DNA of 6,296 nt from Cyanobium sp. NIES-981 (GTDB lineage: Bacteria > Cyanobacteriota > Cyanobacteriia > PCC-6307 > Cyanobiaceae), in assembly GCA_945907085.1 (NCBI GenBank), contig CAMDSS010000115.1, positions 1-6,296 on the forward strand. Direction: 5' to 3'. The first letter of the stretch is position 1. Each line of letters starts with the position of its first letter. The notes beneath the pieces are model-generated. The model made no database searches and was not told the DNA's origin. It worked only from the letters and a program-made list of their open reading frames with translations. The translations under genes and the position numbers were made by a program. Positions 1-5,347 of the stretch are shown here, piece after piece.

Positions 1-597
1 GCGGCCGAGGCCCCGGCCTTGCACCACCTGCCCCGAGAAGCGATAGGGGCGCTCAAGCAGGCGGCGCGCCTCCTCGAGATCCCCAGCCGCCAGGGCGCGG
101 CGGATCCTGCTGCTGCTCACCCGCTCGGGGCCATCCCACAGCATCGGCAGCACCTCCACCGCCAGGCCATAGCGCTGGCCCAAGGCGATCAGGGCTTCCG
201 TATCCCCGCTGCGGCCCTTGCCAAAGCGAAAGTTTTCCCCCACAGCCACGATGCCTGCGGCCAACTGGCCCACCAACACCTGCTCCACAAAGGCCTCTGG
301 CGTGAGCGCCGCCAGGGCCGGATCAAAGGGCACCAGCACCAGCTGCTCGATGCCCACCGGTTCGAGCAGTTCGAGCTTTTCAGCTGGTAAATCCAGGCGC
401 AGCCGGGTGTCGCCATGCAAAACCTCCCGGGGATGGGGCCAAAAACTCACCACGCTGGGCACCAAACCCGCAGCCCTCGACGCAGCACCGGTGACGGCAG
501 CAATCACCCGGCGGTGTCCCTGGTGCAGGCCATCAAAACTGCCCAGAGCAATGGCCGTGGGCCGCTGGGTGTCCTGGGGTGATCGCAGGGGTATCAA
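1..597 (-). CDS. ribF: Bifunctional riboflavin kinase/FMN adenylyltransferase (FAD synthetase), 3' end cut by the window edge
   Basis: The protein phosphorylates riboflavin to FMN and then adenylylates FMN to FAD in the cytoplasm. The minus-strand frame is open from a stop at 655-657 to position 1, giving 199 residues from the chosen start. The nucleotidyltransferase domain is clear: GSFDGLHQGH at residues 19-28 (the HxGH-type nucleotide-binding motif), GENFRFGKGRSGD at 120-132, and SSSRIR at 161-166. The last visible residues, FSGQVVQGRGLGR (187-199), are the first strand of the C-terminal riboflavin kinase domain, so roughly 100-120 residues lie outside the window. I chose the TTG at 595-597, which reads MIPLRSPQ, because family members as I remember them begin a few residues before this nucleotidyltransferase motif. 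An in-frame ATG at 640-642 would add 15 residues of unfamiliar sequence. No clear Shine-Dalgarno precedes the TTG. The gene is divergent from the DUF3611 gene. Identity is very secure; the exact start is not. Confidence 0.94.
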   Translation of the reverse strand, partial: MIPLRSPQDTQRPTAIALGSFDGLHQGHRRVIAAVTGAASRAAGLVPSVVSFWPHPREVLHGDTRLRLDLPAEKLELLEPVGIEQLVLVPFDPALAALTPEAFVEQVLVGQLAAGIVAVGENFRFGKGRSGDTEALIALGQRYGLAVEVLPMLWDGPERVSSSRIRRALAAGDLEEARRLLERPYRFSGQVVQGRGLGR

Positions 598-618
598 CGC
601 TACGGAACCCACAAGCAA

Positions 619-640
619 GGGAGGCCAAATCGATCCTCCC
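619..640. repeat. Inverted repeat in the ribF/DUF3611 divergent spacer
   Basis: GGGAGG (619-624) and CCTCCC (635-640) are perfect reverse complements separated by 10 bases that contain the palindrome ATCGAT (629-634). If ribF starts at the TTG at 597, this repeat lies about 22-43 bases upstream of that start and about 33 bases upstream of the DUF3611 ATG. It could be an operator or an RNA hairpin in either leader. It has no T-run and does not resemble an FMN riboswitch, which is far larger. If ribF instead begins at the ATG at 642, the repeat lies inside coding sequence. That it is an inverted repeat is certain; any function is a guess. Confidence 0.4.
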
Positions 641-672
641 ATGGCAACTTTGGGTCACCCGATCCCGCCGCA

Positions 673-1245
673 ATGGCCGACCGTCTCGACATCCAGTTGA
701 TTTCAGCGGCCCTCCGGCGCATGGGCTGGGTGCGGTTCTGGGCCCAGGTGGTGCTGGCGGTGGTGGTGATGGGGGTGCTGTTGTTCAGCAACATTGGCGG
801 CCAAATCGCCGGCGGCACCAACCGGGCCCTCGGCCTAGCCCCGGGCCTCTCACTCACCTCGCTGGCCTTCTTCGTGTTGCTCTGGTGCCTCTGGCAGAGC
901 TGGTTGATCATTCGCTGCGGCCGCGCCCTCAACAGCCCCACCCGACCCAGCAAGGGGGAAACGGCTCGCCTGATCAAGCGGGGCCTGGTCGCCGACTTGG
1001 TGGGCCTGACCCTCGGAGCGGTGGGCTATCAATCCCTGGCGGGCAGCCTGTTCTTCCAGGCCTCCATGCAGGCCGGCTTCGCCTTTGGTGGGGCCATGAC
1101 CACCCCCGGCGGCCGCATCACCAATTACCCGATCACCTCGCTCGAGATGCTCTCGGTGCTGAGCAACACCCAGGTGGTGTTTGCCCACCTGATCGGCCTG
1201 TGGTTGAGCATCTGGATGCTGCAACGGATTTACCGCGCGGCCTAG
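673..1245 (+). CDS. DUF3611 family integral membrane protein, function unknown
   Basis: This 190-residue protein has four hydrophobic stretches at about residues 22-41, 61-81, 107-128 and 166-187, so it should sit in the plasma or thylakoid membrane. Features I associate with DUF3611 are the N-terminal LRRMGWVRFWAQVVL (residues 14-28, aromatic-rich entry into helix 1), the conserved Gly-rich third helix (GLTLGAVGYQSLAG, 111-124), and the C-terminal LEMLSVLSNTQVVFAHLIGLW (158-178), where the Asn-Thr and His positions match the family pattern. The loop between helices 3 and 4 (about 130-157) is Gly/Thr/Pro-rich and may be exposed. The ATG at 673 begins MADRLD and leads straight into the conserved region; no better start lies upstream in frame. 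No biochemical role is established for this family to my knowledge. It is divergent from ribF and convergent with surE, and neither neighbour suggests a function. The family call rests on remembered motif patterns. Confidence 0.82.
   Translation: MADRLDIQLISAALRRMGWVRFWAQVVLAVVVMGVLLFSNIGGQIAGGTNRALGLAPGLSLTSLAFFVLLWCLWQSWLIIRCGRALNSPTRPSKGETARLIKRGLVADLVGLTLGAVGYQSLAGSLFFQASMQAGFAFGGAMTTPGGRITNYPITSLEMLSVLSNTQVVFAHLIGLWLSIWMLQRIYRAA
1242..1245. other. Shared palindromic stop-codon site (CTAG) of two convergent genes
   Basis: The DUF3611 gene ends with TAG at 1243-1245 and surE ends on the opposite strand with TAG at 1244-1242. The palindrome CTAG therefore supplies both stops and the two coding regions overlap by four bases. 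There is no space for a classical intrinsic terminator between the genes, and I saw no hairpin followed by a T-run within the adjoining 3' coding ends. Confidence 0.9.
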
Positions 1246-2042
1246 GCCCCCCAATCACCCAGGTCCGGTAGCGAGCGGGTGGCCCCACGCCAGAAGATGT
1301 CGGGCTGCAGGGGGGTGAGCGCCACGCCACCGGCGTGCACGTGGGCCACATCCGTCGGCCACTCAGGGGGGCCGGAAACCTCCGCCTCCAGGTCGTTGGC
1401 CACCTCACCGGCCAGCCAGTAATAGGTGCGGCCCCGGGGATCCACCCGCTGGTCAAATTGATCGGTGTAGCGCCGCACCGCATTGCGGCACCAGCGCAGC
1501 GGGCCCATCGCCTCCAGGGGTCGGGGCGGCACGTTGAGGTTGAGCAGCATGCCCTCGGGCCAGCCCTGCTGCAGCATCCGCTCCGCTACATCGAGGGCGA
1601 GCTGGGCGGCCGGCACAAACTGACGCCACTGGAAGTCGGCGCTGCTCACCGCCAGGGCCTTAAGACCTTCAATAGTGCCCTCCATCGCCGCCGACACGGT
1701 GCCGGAATAGAGCACATCGGTGCCGAGGTTGGGGCCGTGGTTGATGCCGGAGAGCACCAGATCGGGCCACTCGTCTAGCAGGGAAAACAGGGCGAGCTTG
1801 ACGCAGTCACTGGGGGTGCCGCTGCAGGCCCAGGCCCGCACTCCGTCGTCAAACAGTTCATCGGCCCGCTCCGCCCGGATGGGGGCGTGCAGGGTGAGGC
1901 CATGGCCGGTGGCGGAGCGTTCTTGGTCGGGGCACACCACACTCACCTGGTGGCCGCGGGCTAAGGCCGCATTGGCGAGGGTGCGAATGCCATCGGCAAA
2001 GACGCCGTCGTCGTTACTGATCAGGATCTTGAGCGGTGCCAT
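1242..2042 (-). CDS. surE: 5'/3'-nucleotidase SurE (stationary-phase survival protein)
   Basis: SurE removes phosphate from nucleoside 5'- and 3'-monophosphates in the cytoplasm using a divalent metal; some members also act on short polyphosphate. The 266-residue length is normal for the family. All metal ligands are visible: Asp11 and Asp12 in ISNDDG (8-13), Ser43 in QERSATGHG (40-48), and Asn101 in SGINHGPNLG (98-107). The substrate loop YSGTVSAAMEG (112-122) and AWACSGTPSDCV (70-81) are also family hallmarks. The ATG at 2042 places NDDG at the usual distance from the N-terminus, and no other start codon lies in frame immediately upstream. The gene is divergent from pheS across 60 bp and convergent with the DUF3611 gene. 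Its leader carries a strong Shine-Dalgarno-like AAGGAGG that is oddly far from the start. The protein is complete and the identity is secure. Confidence 0.97.
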   Translation of the reverse strand: MAPLKILISNDDGVFADGIRTLANAALARGHQVSVVCPDQERSATGHGLTLHAPIRAERADELFDDGVRAWACSGTPSDCVKLALFSLLDEWPDLVLSGINHGPNLGTDVLYSGTVSAAMEGTIEGLKALAVSSADFQWRQFVPAAQLALDVAERMLQQGWPEGMLLNLNVPPRPLEAMGPLRWCRNAVRRYTDQFDQRVDPRGRTYYWLAGEVANDLEAEVSGPPEWPTDVAHVHAGGVALTPLQPDIFWRGATRSLPDLGDWGA

Positions 2043-2102
2043 TGCGAGAAGCCTGGTGAACCGGGTCGCCTCCTTACAGTCTCAGATCTCAAAGCCCCAA
2101 CC
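2043..2102. promoter_or_regulatory. Divergent surE/pheS spacer, presumed to hold both promoters
   Basis: This 60-bp spacer separates the surE ATG from the pheS GTG, so both leaders must be short or their promoters must lie partly inside the opposite gene. On the surE strand, TTGGGG (2100-2095) and TGTAAG (2078-2073), 16 bases apart, form a weak -35/-10 candidate. On the pheS strand, TACAGT (2075-2080) is a 4/6 match to a -10 box with no good -35. Both are poor matches, and only the divergent arrangement is firm evidence for promoters here. Confidence 0.35.
2069..2075 (-). promoter_or_regulatory. Shine-Dalgarno-like AAGGAGG placed unusually far upstream of surE
   Basis: On the minus strand, AAGGAGG matches the 16S rRNA 3' end perfectly, but 26 bases (2068-2043) separate it from the surE ATG instead of the usual 5-10. 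No ATG, GTG or TTG occurs within that gap. A short imperfect hairpin can be drawn at 2065-2052 (CCCGG, loop UUCA, CCAGG, with one C-A mismatch); folding it would reduce the effective distance to about 12 bases. The sequence match is real; its use for surE is uncertain. Confidence 0.3.
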
Positions 2103-3110
2103 GTGAGCGCCACCGTGTCCCTCCAGCAGCTCACCGACCAGCTCGAGCACCTGGAAGCGGAGGCCGCCCAAGCGATCGCCGCGGCCACCACCGCCACGGA
2201 ATTGGAAGACCTGCGGGTGGGGCTCCTGGGCAAAAAGGGCAAGCTCTCCGGCGTGCTCGGGGCCATGGGCAAGCTTCCCGGCGACGAGCGTCCCCTGGTG
2301 GGCCAGCGGGCCAACGTGCTCAAAGAGCAGGTGCAATCCCTGATGGCGGAGCGTCTGGCCGCGGTCAAAGGGGCCGCCATGGCCAAGCGCATCGCCGCCG
2401 AAACCCTGGATGTCACAGCACCCGCCAGCTTCACCCCACCAGGCCATCGCCATCCCCTGATCAGCACCACCGAAGAGATCGTCGACATCTTTGCCGGCCT
2501 GGGCTACCGGGTGTCCGAGGGGCCCGAGATCGAGACCGACTACTACAACTTCAGCGCCCTCAACATCCCGGAGCACCACCCAGCCCGGGACATGCAAGAC
2601 ACCTTTTACCTGGGGGATGGCCGGTTGCTCCGCACCCACACCTCCCCGGTGCAAATTCGCTATCTGGAAACCAACCCCCCGCCCGTGCGGGTGATTGCCC
2701 CGGGCCGGGTCTACCGGCGCGATGCGGTGGATGCCACCCACTCACCGGTGTTCCACCAGGTGGAAGTTCTGGCGATCGATGAGGGGCTTGATTTCACCCA
2801 CCTGCGCGGCACGGTGACCACCTTCCTGCAGCGCTTCTTTGGCGATCTGCCGGTGCGCTTTCGCGCCAGCTATTTCCCCTTCACCGAACCCTCGGCTGAG
2901 GTGGACGTGCAATGGCGCGGCCGCTGGCTGGAGGTGATGGGTTGCGGCATGGTCGATCCCGCCGTACTCACCGGCATGGGCCTGGATCCCGAGCGCTGGA
3001 GTGGCTTTGCCGCGGGCCTTGGGGTGGAGCGTTTCTGCATGGTGCGCCACGGCATCGACGACATCCGGCGCCTGTACACCAGCGATCAGCGCTTCCTCGA
3101 CCAGTTCTAG
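2103..3110 (+). CDS. pheS: Phenylalanine--tRNA ligase alpha subunit
   Basis: This is the catalytic subunit of the heterotetrameric (alpha2 beta2) class II synthetase that charges tRNA-Phe in the cytoplasm. The 335 residues fit the bacterial alpha subunit. Residues 1-95 are rich in Leu, Glu, Ala and Lys and should form the N-terminal coiled coil that contacts tRNA. Residues 39-60 (VGLLGKKGKLSGVLGAMGKLPG) are highly typical. The catalytic core begins at HPL (117-119). Motif 1 covers the region up to about 170. Motif 2 is GRVYRRDAVDATHSPVFHQVE (201-221) and motif 3 includes GLGVERFCMVRHGIDDIR (305-322). FPFTEPSAEV (258-267) and LEVMGCGMVDP (276-286) line the Phe/adenylate pocket. The start is GTG at 2103; no alternative start is available just upstream. 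The beta-subunit gene pheT is not adjacent, which I recall as usual in cyanobacteria. pheS heads a plus-strand run with nadK 42 bp downstream. Confidence 0.98.
   Translation: MSATVSLQQLTDQLEHLEAEAAQAIAAATTATELEDLRVGLLGKKGKLSGVLGAMGKLPGDERPLVGQRANVLKEQVQSLMAERLAAVKGAAMAKRIAAETLDVTAPASFTPPGHRHPLISTTEEIVDIFAGLGYRVSEGPEIETDYYNFSALNIPEHHPARDMQDTFYLGDGRLLRTHTSPVQIRYLETNPPPVRVIAPGRVYRRDAVDATHSPVFHQVEVLAIDEGLDFTHLRGTVTTFLQRFFGDLPVRFRASYFPFTEPSAEVDVQWRGRWLEVMGCGMVDPAVLTGMGLDPERWSGFAAGLGVERFCMVRHGIDDIRRLYTSDQRFLDQF
2172..2179. repeat. HIP1 octameric palindrome GCGATCGC
   Basis: The octamer GCGATCGC occurs once, inside the N-terminal coiled-coil codons of pheS (coding for Ala-Ile-Ala). HIP1 is highly over-represented in many cyanobacterial genomes, so the copy fits a cyanobacterial source, but a single copy in 6.3 kb of GC-rich DNA is weak support. 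Confidence 0.55.
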
Positions 3111-3152
3111 GCGCTAAGCCCCATAAACTCAGGCAGCCCCCGCCACCGATCG

Positions 3153-4061
3153 GTGCCCCGCGTCGGACTGATCGTCAATGACGGCAAGGATGTGGCCCTC
3201 GCCACGGCCGACGCCATCGAAGCCCGCTTCCACAAGGCGGGCCATGAGGTGGTGCGCGTCAGCAGTGCCGGCGGGATGGTGGGCTTTGCCAACCCCGACC
3301 AGCACCTGCGCGCCCACGGCCATGCCGCCTGCGTGCCGACCAGCTTCGGGGCCGACATGTCCCTAGCCGTGGTGCTGGGCGGCGATGGCACGGTGCTCTC
3401 GGCGGCCCGCCAAACCGCGCCAATTGGCGTACCGATTCTCACGATCAATACCGGCCACTTGGGTTTTCTGGCCGAGGCCTACCTGAACGATTTGGACCAG
3501 GCCCTGGATCAAATCCTGGCCGGCGACTGGACCGTGGAAGAGCGCACGATGTTGATCGTGAGCGTGATGCGGGGCGATCAACGGCGCTGGGAAGTGCTGT
3601 GCCTCAACGAAATGGCCCTGCACCGGGAACCGCTCACTAGCATGTGCCATTTCGAGATTGCCATCGGTCGCCATGCCCCGGTGGACATTGCCGCCGACGG
3701 CGTGATTCTCTCGACACCCACGGGCTCCACCGCCTACGCCCTCAGCGCCGGCGGCCCGGTGATCAGCCCCGATTGCCCGGTGCTCCAGCTCACACCAATT
3801 GCGCCCCACTCCCTCGCGTCTCGGGCCCTGGTATTCAGCGACCATGAGCCGGTCACGGTGTTTCCGGCCACGCCAGAGCGGCTGATGATGGTGGTGGACG
3901 GCAGCGCCGGTTGTTACATCTGGCCGGAAGACCGAATCCTGATCCGCCGCAGCGACAATCCCGTGCGCTTTGTGCGGCTCGTCGACCACGAGTTTTTCCA
4001 GGTGTTGCGCAACAAGCTGGGCTGGGGCCTGCCCCACGTGGCGAAACCGGGCAATGGTTGA
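3153..4061 (+). CDS. nadK: NAD kinase (NADP-forming)
   Basis: NAD kinase phosphorylates NAD to NADP using ATP or polyphosphate in the cytoplasm, setting the NADP(H) pool that photosynthetic electron flow feeds. The protein has 302 residues, normal for the family. It carries GGDGT (76-80, the phosphate-binding and catalytic Asp78 loop), NTGHLGFLAE (99-108), the NE pair Asn152-Glu153, and DGVILSTPTGSTAYALSAGGP (182-202), the NAD-binding signature. The segment at residues 40-70 (GFANPDQHLRAHGHAAC and following) is an extended loop before the GGDG strand, as in the longer cyanobacterial NAD kinases. The GTG at 3153 (MPRVGLIVNDGK) is the first possible start: between the pheS stop and this codon there is no ATG, GTG or TTG in frame. 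Cyanobacteria commonly carry two NAD kinase genes, so this may be one of a pair. The 3' end overlaps the regulator gene by eight bases if that gene uses its first ATG. Confidence 0.97.
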   Translation: MPRVGLIVNDGKDVALATADAIEARFHKAGHEVVRVSSAGGMVGFANPDQHLRAHGHAACVPTSFGADMSLAVVLGGDGTVLSAARQTAPIGVPILTINTGHLGFLAEAYLNDLDQALDQILAGDWTVEERTMLIVSVMRGDQRRWEVLCLNEMALHREPLTSMCHFEIAIGRHAPVDIAADGVILSTPTGSTAYALSAGGPVISPDCPVLQLTPIAPHSLASRALVFSDHEPVTVFPATPERLMMVVDGSAGCYIWPEDRILIRRSDNPVRFVRLVDHEFFQVLRNKLGWGLPHVAKPGNG

Positions 4062-4755
4062 GCCCCCCCTCAAGGCCGAAGCCGGCGTGATGGCCCAACC
4101 CGTGGTGCTGTTGGTGGGTGCCGATGCCGCAGGCCTGGCTTCCCGCCTGGAGGCTTCTGGCTATCGCCCCACCTTGGAAGCCCATCCCAACCAGGGGCCG
4201 GATGCGGTGCTGATCTCCAGCAGCCACATGGGATCGATCGGGGAGCTGCGGGCCCAGCTGGGCGCCATCCCCCTGCTGGTCGATGTCCAAGAGGACACCA
4301 TCGAAGCCCGGGCCAGCTGCCTGAGCAGCGGCGCCGACGACTTTTGGCTCTCCAGCCAGGGGGCCAGTGATCTGTTGATGCGCCTGCGGGTGCACCTCGA
4401 CCTAGGGCGCCGGGTCAACGTGCCTGTCCAGCTGTTGCAAGTGGCCGATCTGGTGGTCAATCCCAGCGGCCGCCAGGTGAAGCGGGGCAACCGCAGCGTG
4501 GGCCTGACGGCGCGGGAATACCAGTTGCTGATCCTGCTGTTGGAGCGCAAGGGCACGGTGGTGAGCCGCGAGCAAATCCTGCGACTGGTCTGGGACGACC
4601 AACAAGGTGCGGCGAGCAACGTGATCGAGGTGTATGTGCGCTACCTGCGCCAAAAGCTGGAAGAGGGCGGCGAAAAGCGGTTAATTTACACCGTGCGCGG
4701 CCATGGCTATTGCCTCAGTGAACGCATGCCCAACCTGGAAGCCCGCAACGCTTGA
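4054..4755 (+). CDS. OmpR/PhoB-family regulator with a degenerate (pseudo-)receiver domain
   Basis: This 233-residue protein has an N-terminal receiver-like fold (about residues 16-118) and a C-terminal OmpR-type winged helix (about 127-222). The winged helix is intact: LTAREYQLL (151-159), SREQIL..VW (171-180), recognition helix NVIEVYVRYLRQKL (189-202), and the wing TVRGHGY (213-219). The receiver keeps the hydrophobic strands and GADDF (93-97), but its chemistry is gone. Aligned to PhoB, the phospho-acceptor Asp is Ser55 in DAVLISSS (50-57), the conserved Thr is Val78, the conserved Lys is Ser100, and of the acidic cluster only Asp24 in LVGADAA remains. It probably binds DNA without phosphotransfer and may sense a ligand or partner; no kinase gene is nearby. 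The ATG at 4054 overlaps the nadK stop (ATGGTTGA) and its first codons have GC-rich third positions. ATG 4090 (221 residues) is the alternative and starts right at the receiver fold. The family is certain; the specific regulator and its targets I do not recognise. Confidence 0.9.
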   Translation: MVEPPLKAEAGVMAQPVVLLVGADAAGLASRLEASGYRPTLEAHPNQGPDAVLISSSHMGSIGELRAQLGAIPLLVDVQEDTIEARASCLSSGADDFWLSSQGASDLLMRLRVHLDLGRRVNVPVQLLQVADLVVNPSGRQVKRGNRSVGLTAREYQLLILLLERKGTVVSREQILRLVWDDQQGAASNVIEVYVRYLRQKLEEGGEKRLIYTVRGHGYCLSERMPNLEARNA

Positions 4756-4788
4756 TGGATGGCAAGTTTGATGGGCGCCACACTTGAT
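4752..4788 (+). repeat. Three TTGAT repeats at a 16-base period before the DUF192 gene
   Basis: TTGAT begins at 4752, 4768 and 4784, exactly 16 bases apart; the first two copies extend to TTGATGG. The first copy overlaps the stop codon of the regulator gene and the others lie in the 61-bp spacer before the DUF192 start. An inverted pair CAAGT (4763-4767) / ACTTG (4782-4786) flanks the palindrome GGCGCC (4774-4779). I see no terminator-type T-run. This could be a tandem binding site or chance. Confidence 0.3.
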
Positions 4789-4816
4789 CTCCCGAGCTAG
4801 CCGAAATCACCGCGCC

Positions 4817-5347
4817 ATGAAAACCCTTGCAGCAGCAACTCTGGCAGCGGCAGCCCTGGTCACAACTGCTCTGATCACAACCGAACTGAAATCACCGGGC
4901 TTGGCAGCACCCTCCGCCAAACCCCAGCCATCTCCCCCGCCCCAATCCTTGCCGCTGGATGCCCAGTGGTGCCTGGGCGATGCCGGGACTGGGCCCTGCA
5001 TCCTGCTGGAAGTGGCCCGCACAGCCCAGCAGCAGATGTGGGGCCTGCAAATGCGCCCGGCGCTACCGGCCCTGCGGGGCATGCTCTTCCCCTTTGCGCC
5101 GGCCCAGCCGGTGAAGTTCTGGATGCACCGCACCCCAGCCCCCCTGGACATGGTGTTTGTGCGCAGCGGCCAAGTGATTGCCGTTGAGGCCAACGTGCCC
5201 CCCTGCATGCACCTGCCCTGCCGCAGCTACGGCCCCGATGCCGCCGTGGATGGGGTGATCGAGCTGGGAGCTGGCCAAAGCCAGGCCCTCGGCATCAAGG
5301 CAGGCAGAGCGGTGTTAATTCGCCCCGCAACAGCACCACGGGGTTAA
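4817..5347 (+). CDS. DUF192 family protein with an N-terminal export signal
   Basis: From the ATG at 4817 the protein has 176 residues. The N-terminus (Lys2, then a hydrophobic Ala/Leu/Thr run at 4-20) looks like a signal peptide or a signal anchor, with a possible cleavage near GLAA (28-31). A Pro/Ser/Gln-rich linker (32-47) follows, then the DUF192 domain (about 48-171). Domain hallmarks are LEVARTAQQQMWGLQMR (64-80), GMLFPF (88-93), FWMHRTPAPLDMVFV (101-115), and VIELGAGQSQALGIKAG (147-163). Four cysteines lie at 52, 61, 130 and 135; Cys130 matches the family's usual position near the end of the conserved core. The function of DUF192 is not established, and these proteins are usually periplasmic or secreted. 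A TTG at 4784 would extend the N-terminus by 11 residues (MISRASRNHRA); ATG is preferred because it starts the signal directly. The gene lies 61 bp after the regulator, and its last 53 bp overlap the end of the convergent cobL-type gene. Confidence 0.9.
   Translation: MKTLAAATLAAAALVTTALITTELKSPGLAAPSAKPQPSPPPQSLPLDAQWCLGDAGTGPCILLEVARTAQQQMWGLQMRPALPALRGMLFPFAPAQPVKFWMHRTPAPLDMVFVRSGQVIAVEANVPPCMHLPCRSYGPDAAVDGVIELGAGQSQALGIKAGRAVLIRPATAPRG

Noticed and set aside
598..672. FMN riboswitch upstream of ribF
   Set aside because: The spacer is only 75 bp and lacks the multi-stem FMN aptamer layout; only a single 6-bp inverted repeat is present.
19..700. Plus-strand frames opposite ribF (19-390 and 218-700)
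   Set aside because: They are antisense to the ribF nucleotidyltransferase domain, whose motifs are continuous across the whole region on the minus strand.
579..1271. Plus-strand frame of 230 codons overlapping the DUF3611 gene
   Set aside because: It is a +1 shadow of the DUF3611 gene with Pro/Gly/Arg-rich, non-membrane sequence. The 673-1245 frame has coherent helices and family motifs.
1245..1285. Possible terminator hairpin (CACCC...GGGTG with flanking GGCC) near the DUF3611/surE junction
   Set aside because: The loop is long, there is no T-run on either strand, and the sequence encodes the SurE C-terminus, so GC richness explains the pairing.
2082..2741. Long open frame (219 codons) on the minus strand opposite pheS
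   Set aside because: It lies antisense to an unambiguous pheS, is rich in Gly/His/Pro as expected from antisense GC-rich codons, and matches no family I recognise.
3363..4073. Long open frame (236 codons) on the minus strand opposite nadK
   Set aside because: It is antisense to nadK, which carries all NAD kinase motifs. The predicted protein has compositionally biased, motif-free sequence typical of a shadow frame.
3853..4395. Minus-strand frame of 180 codons across the nadK/regulator junction
   Set aside because: It lies antisense to two well-supported genes and has no recognisable domain.
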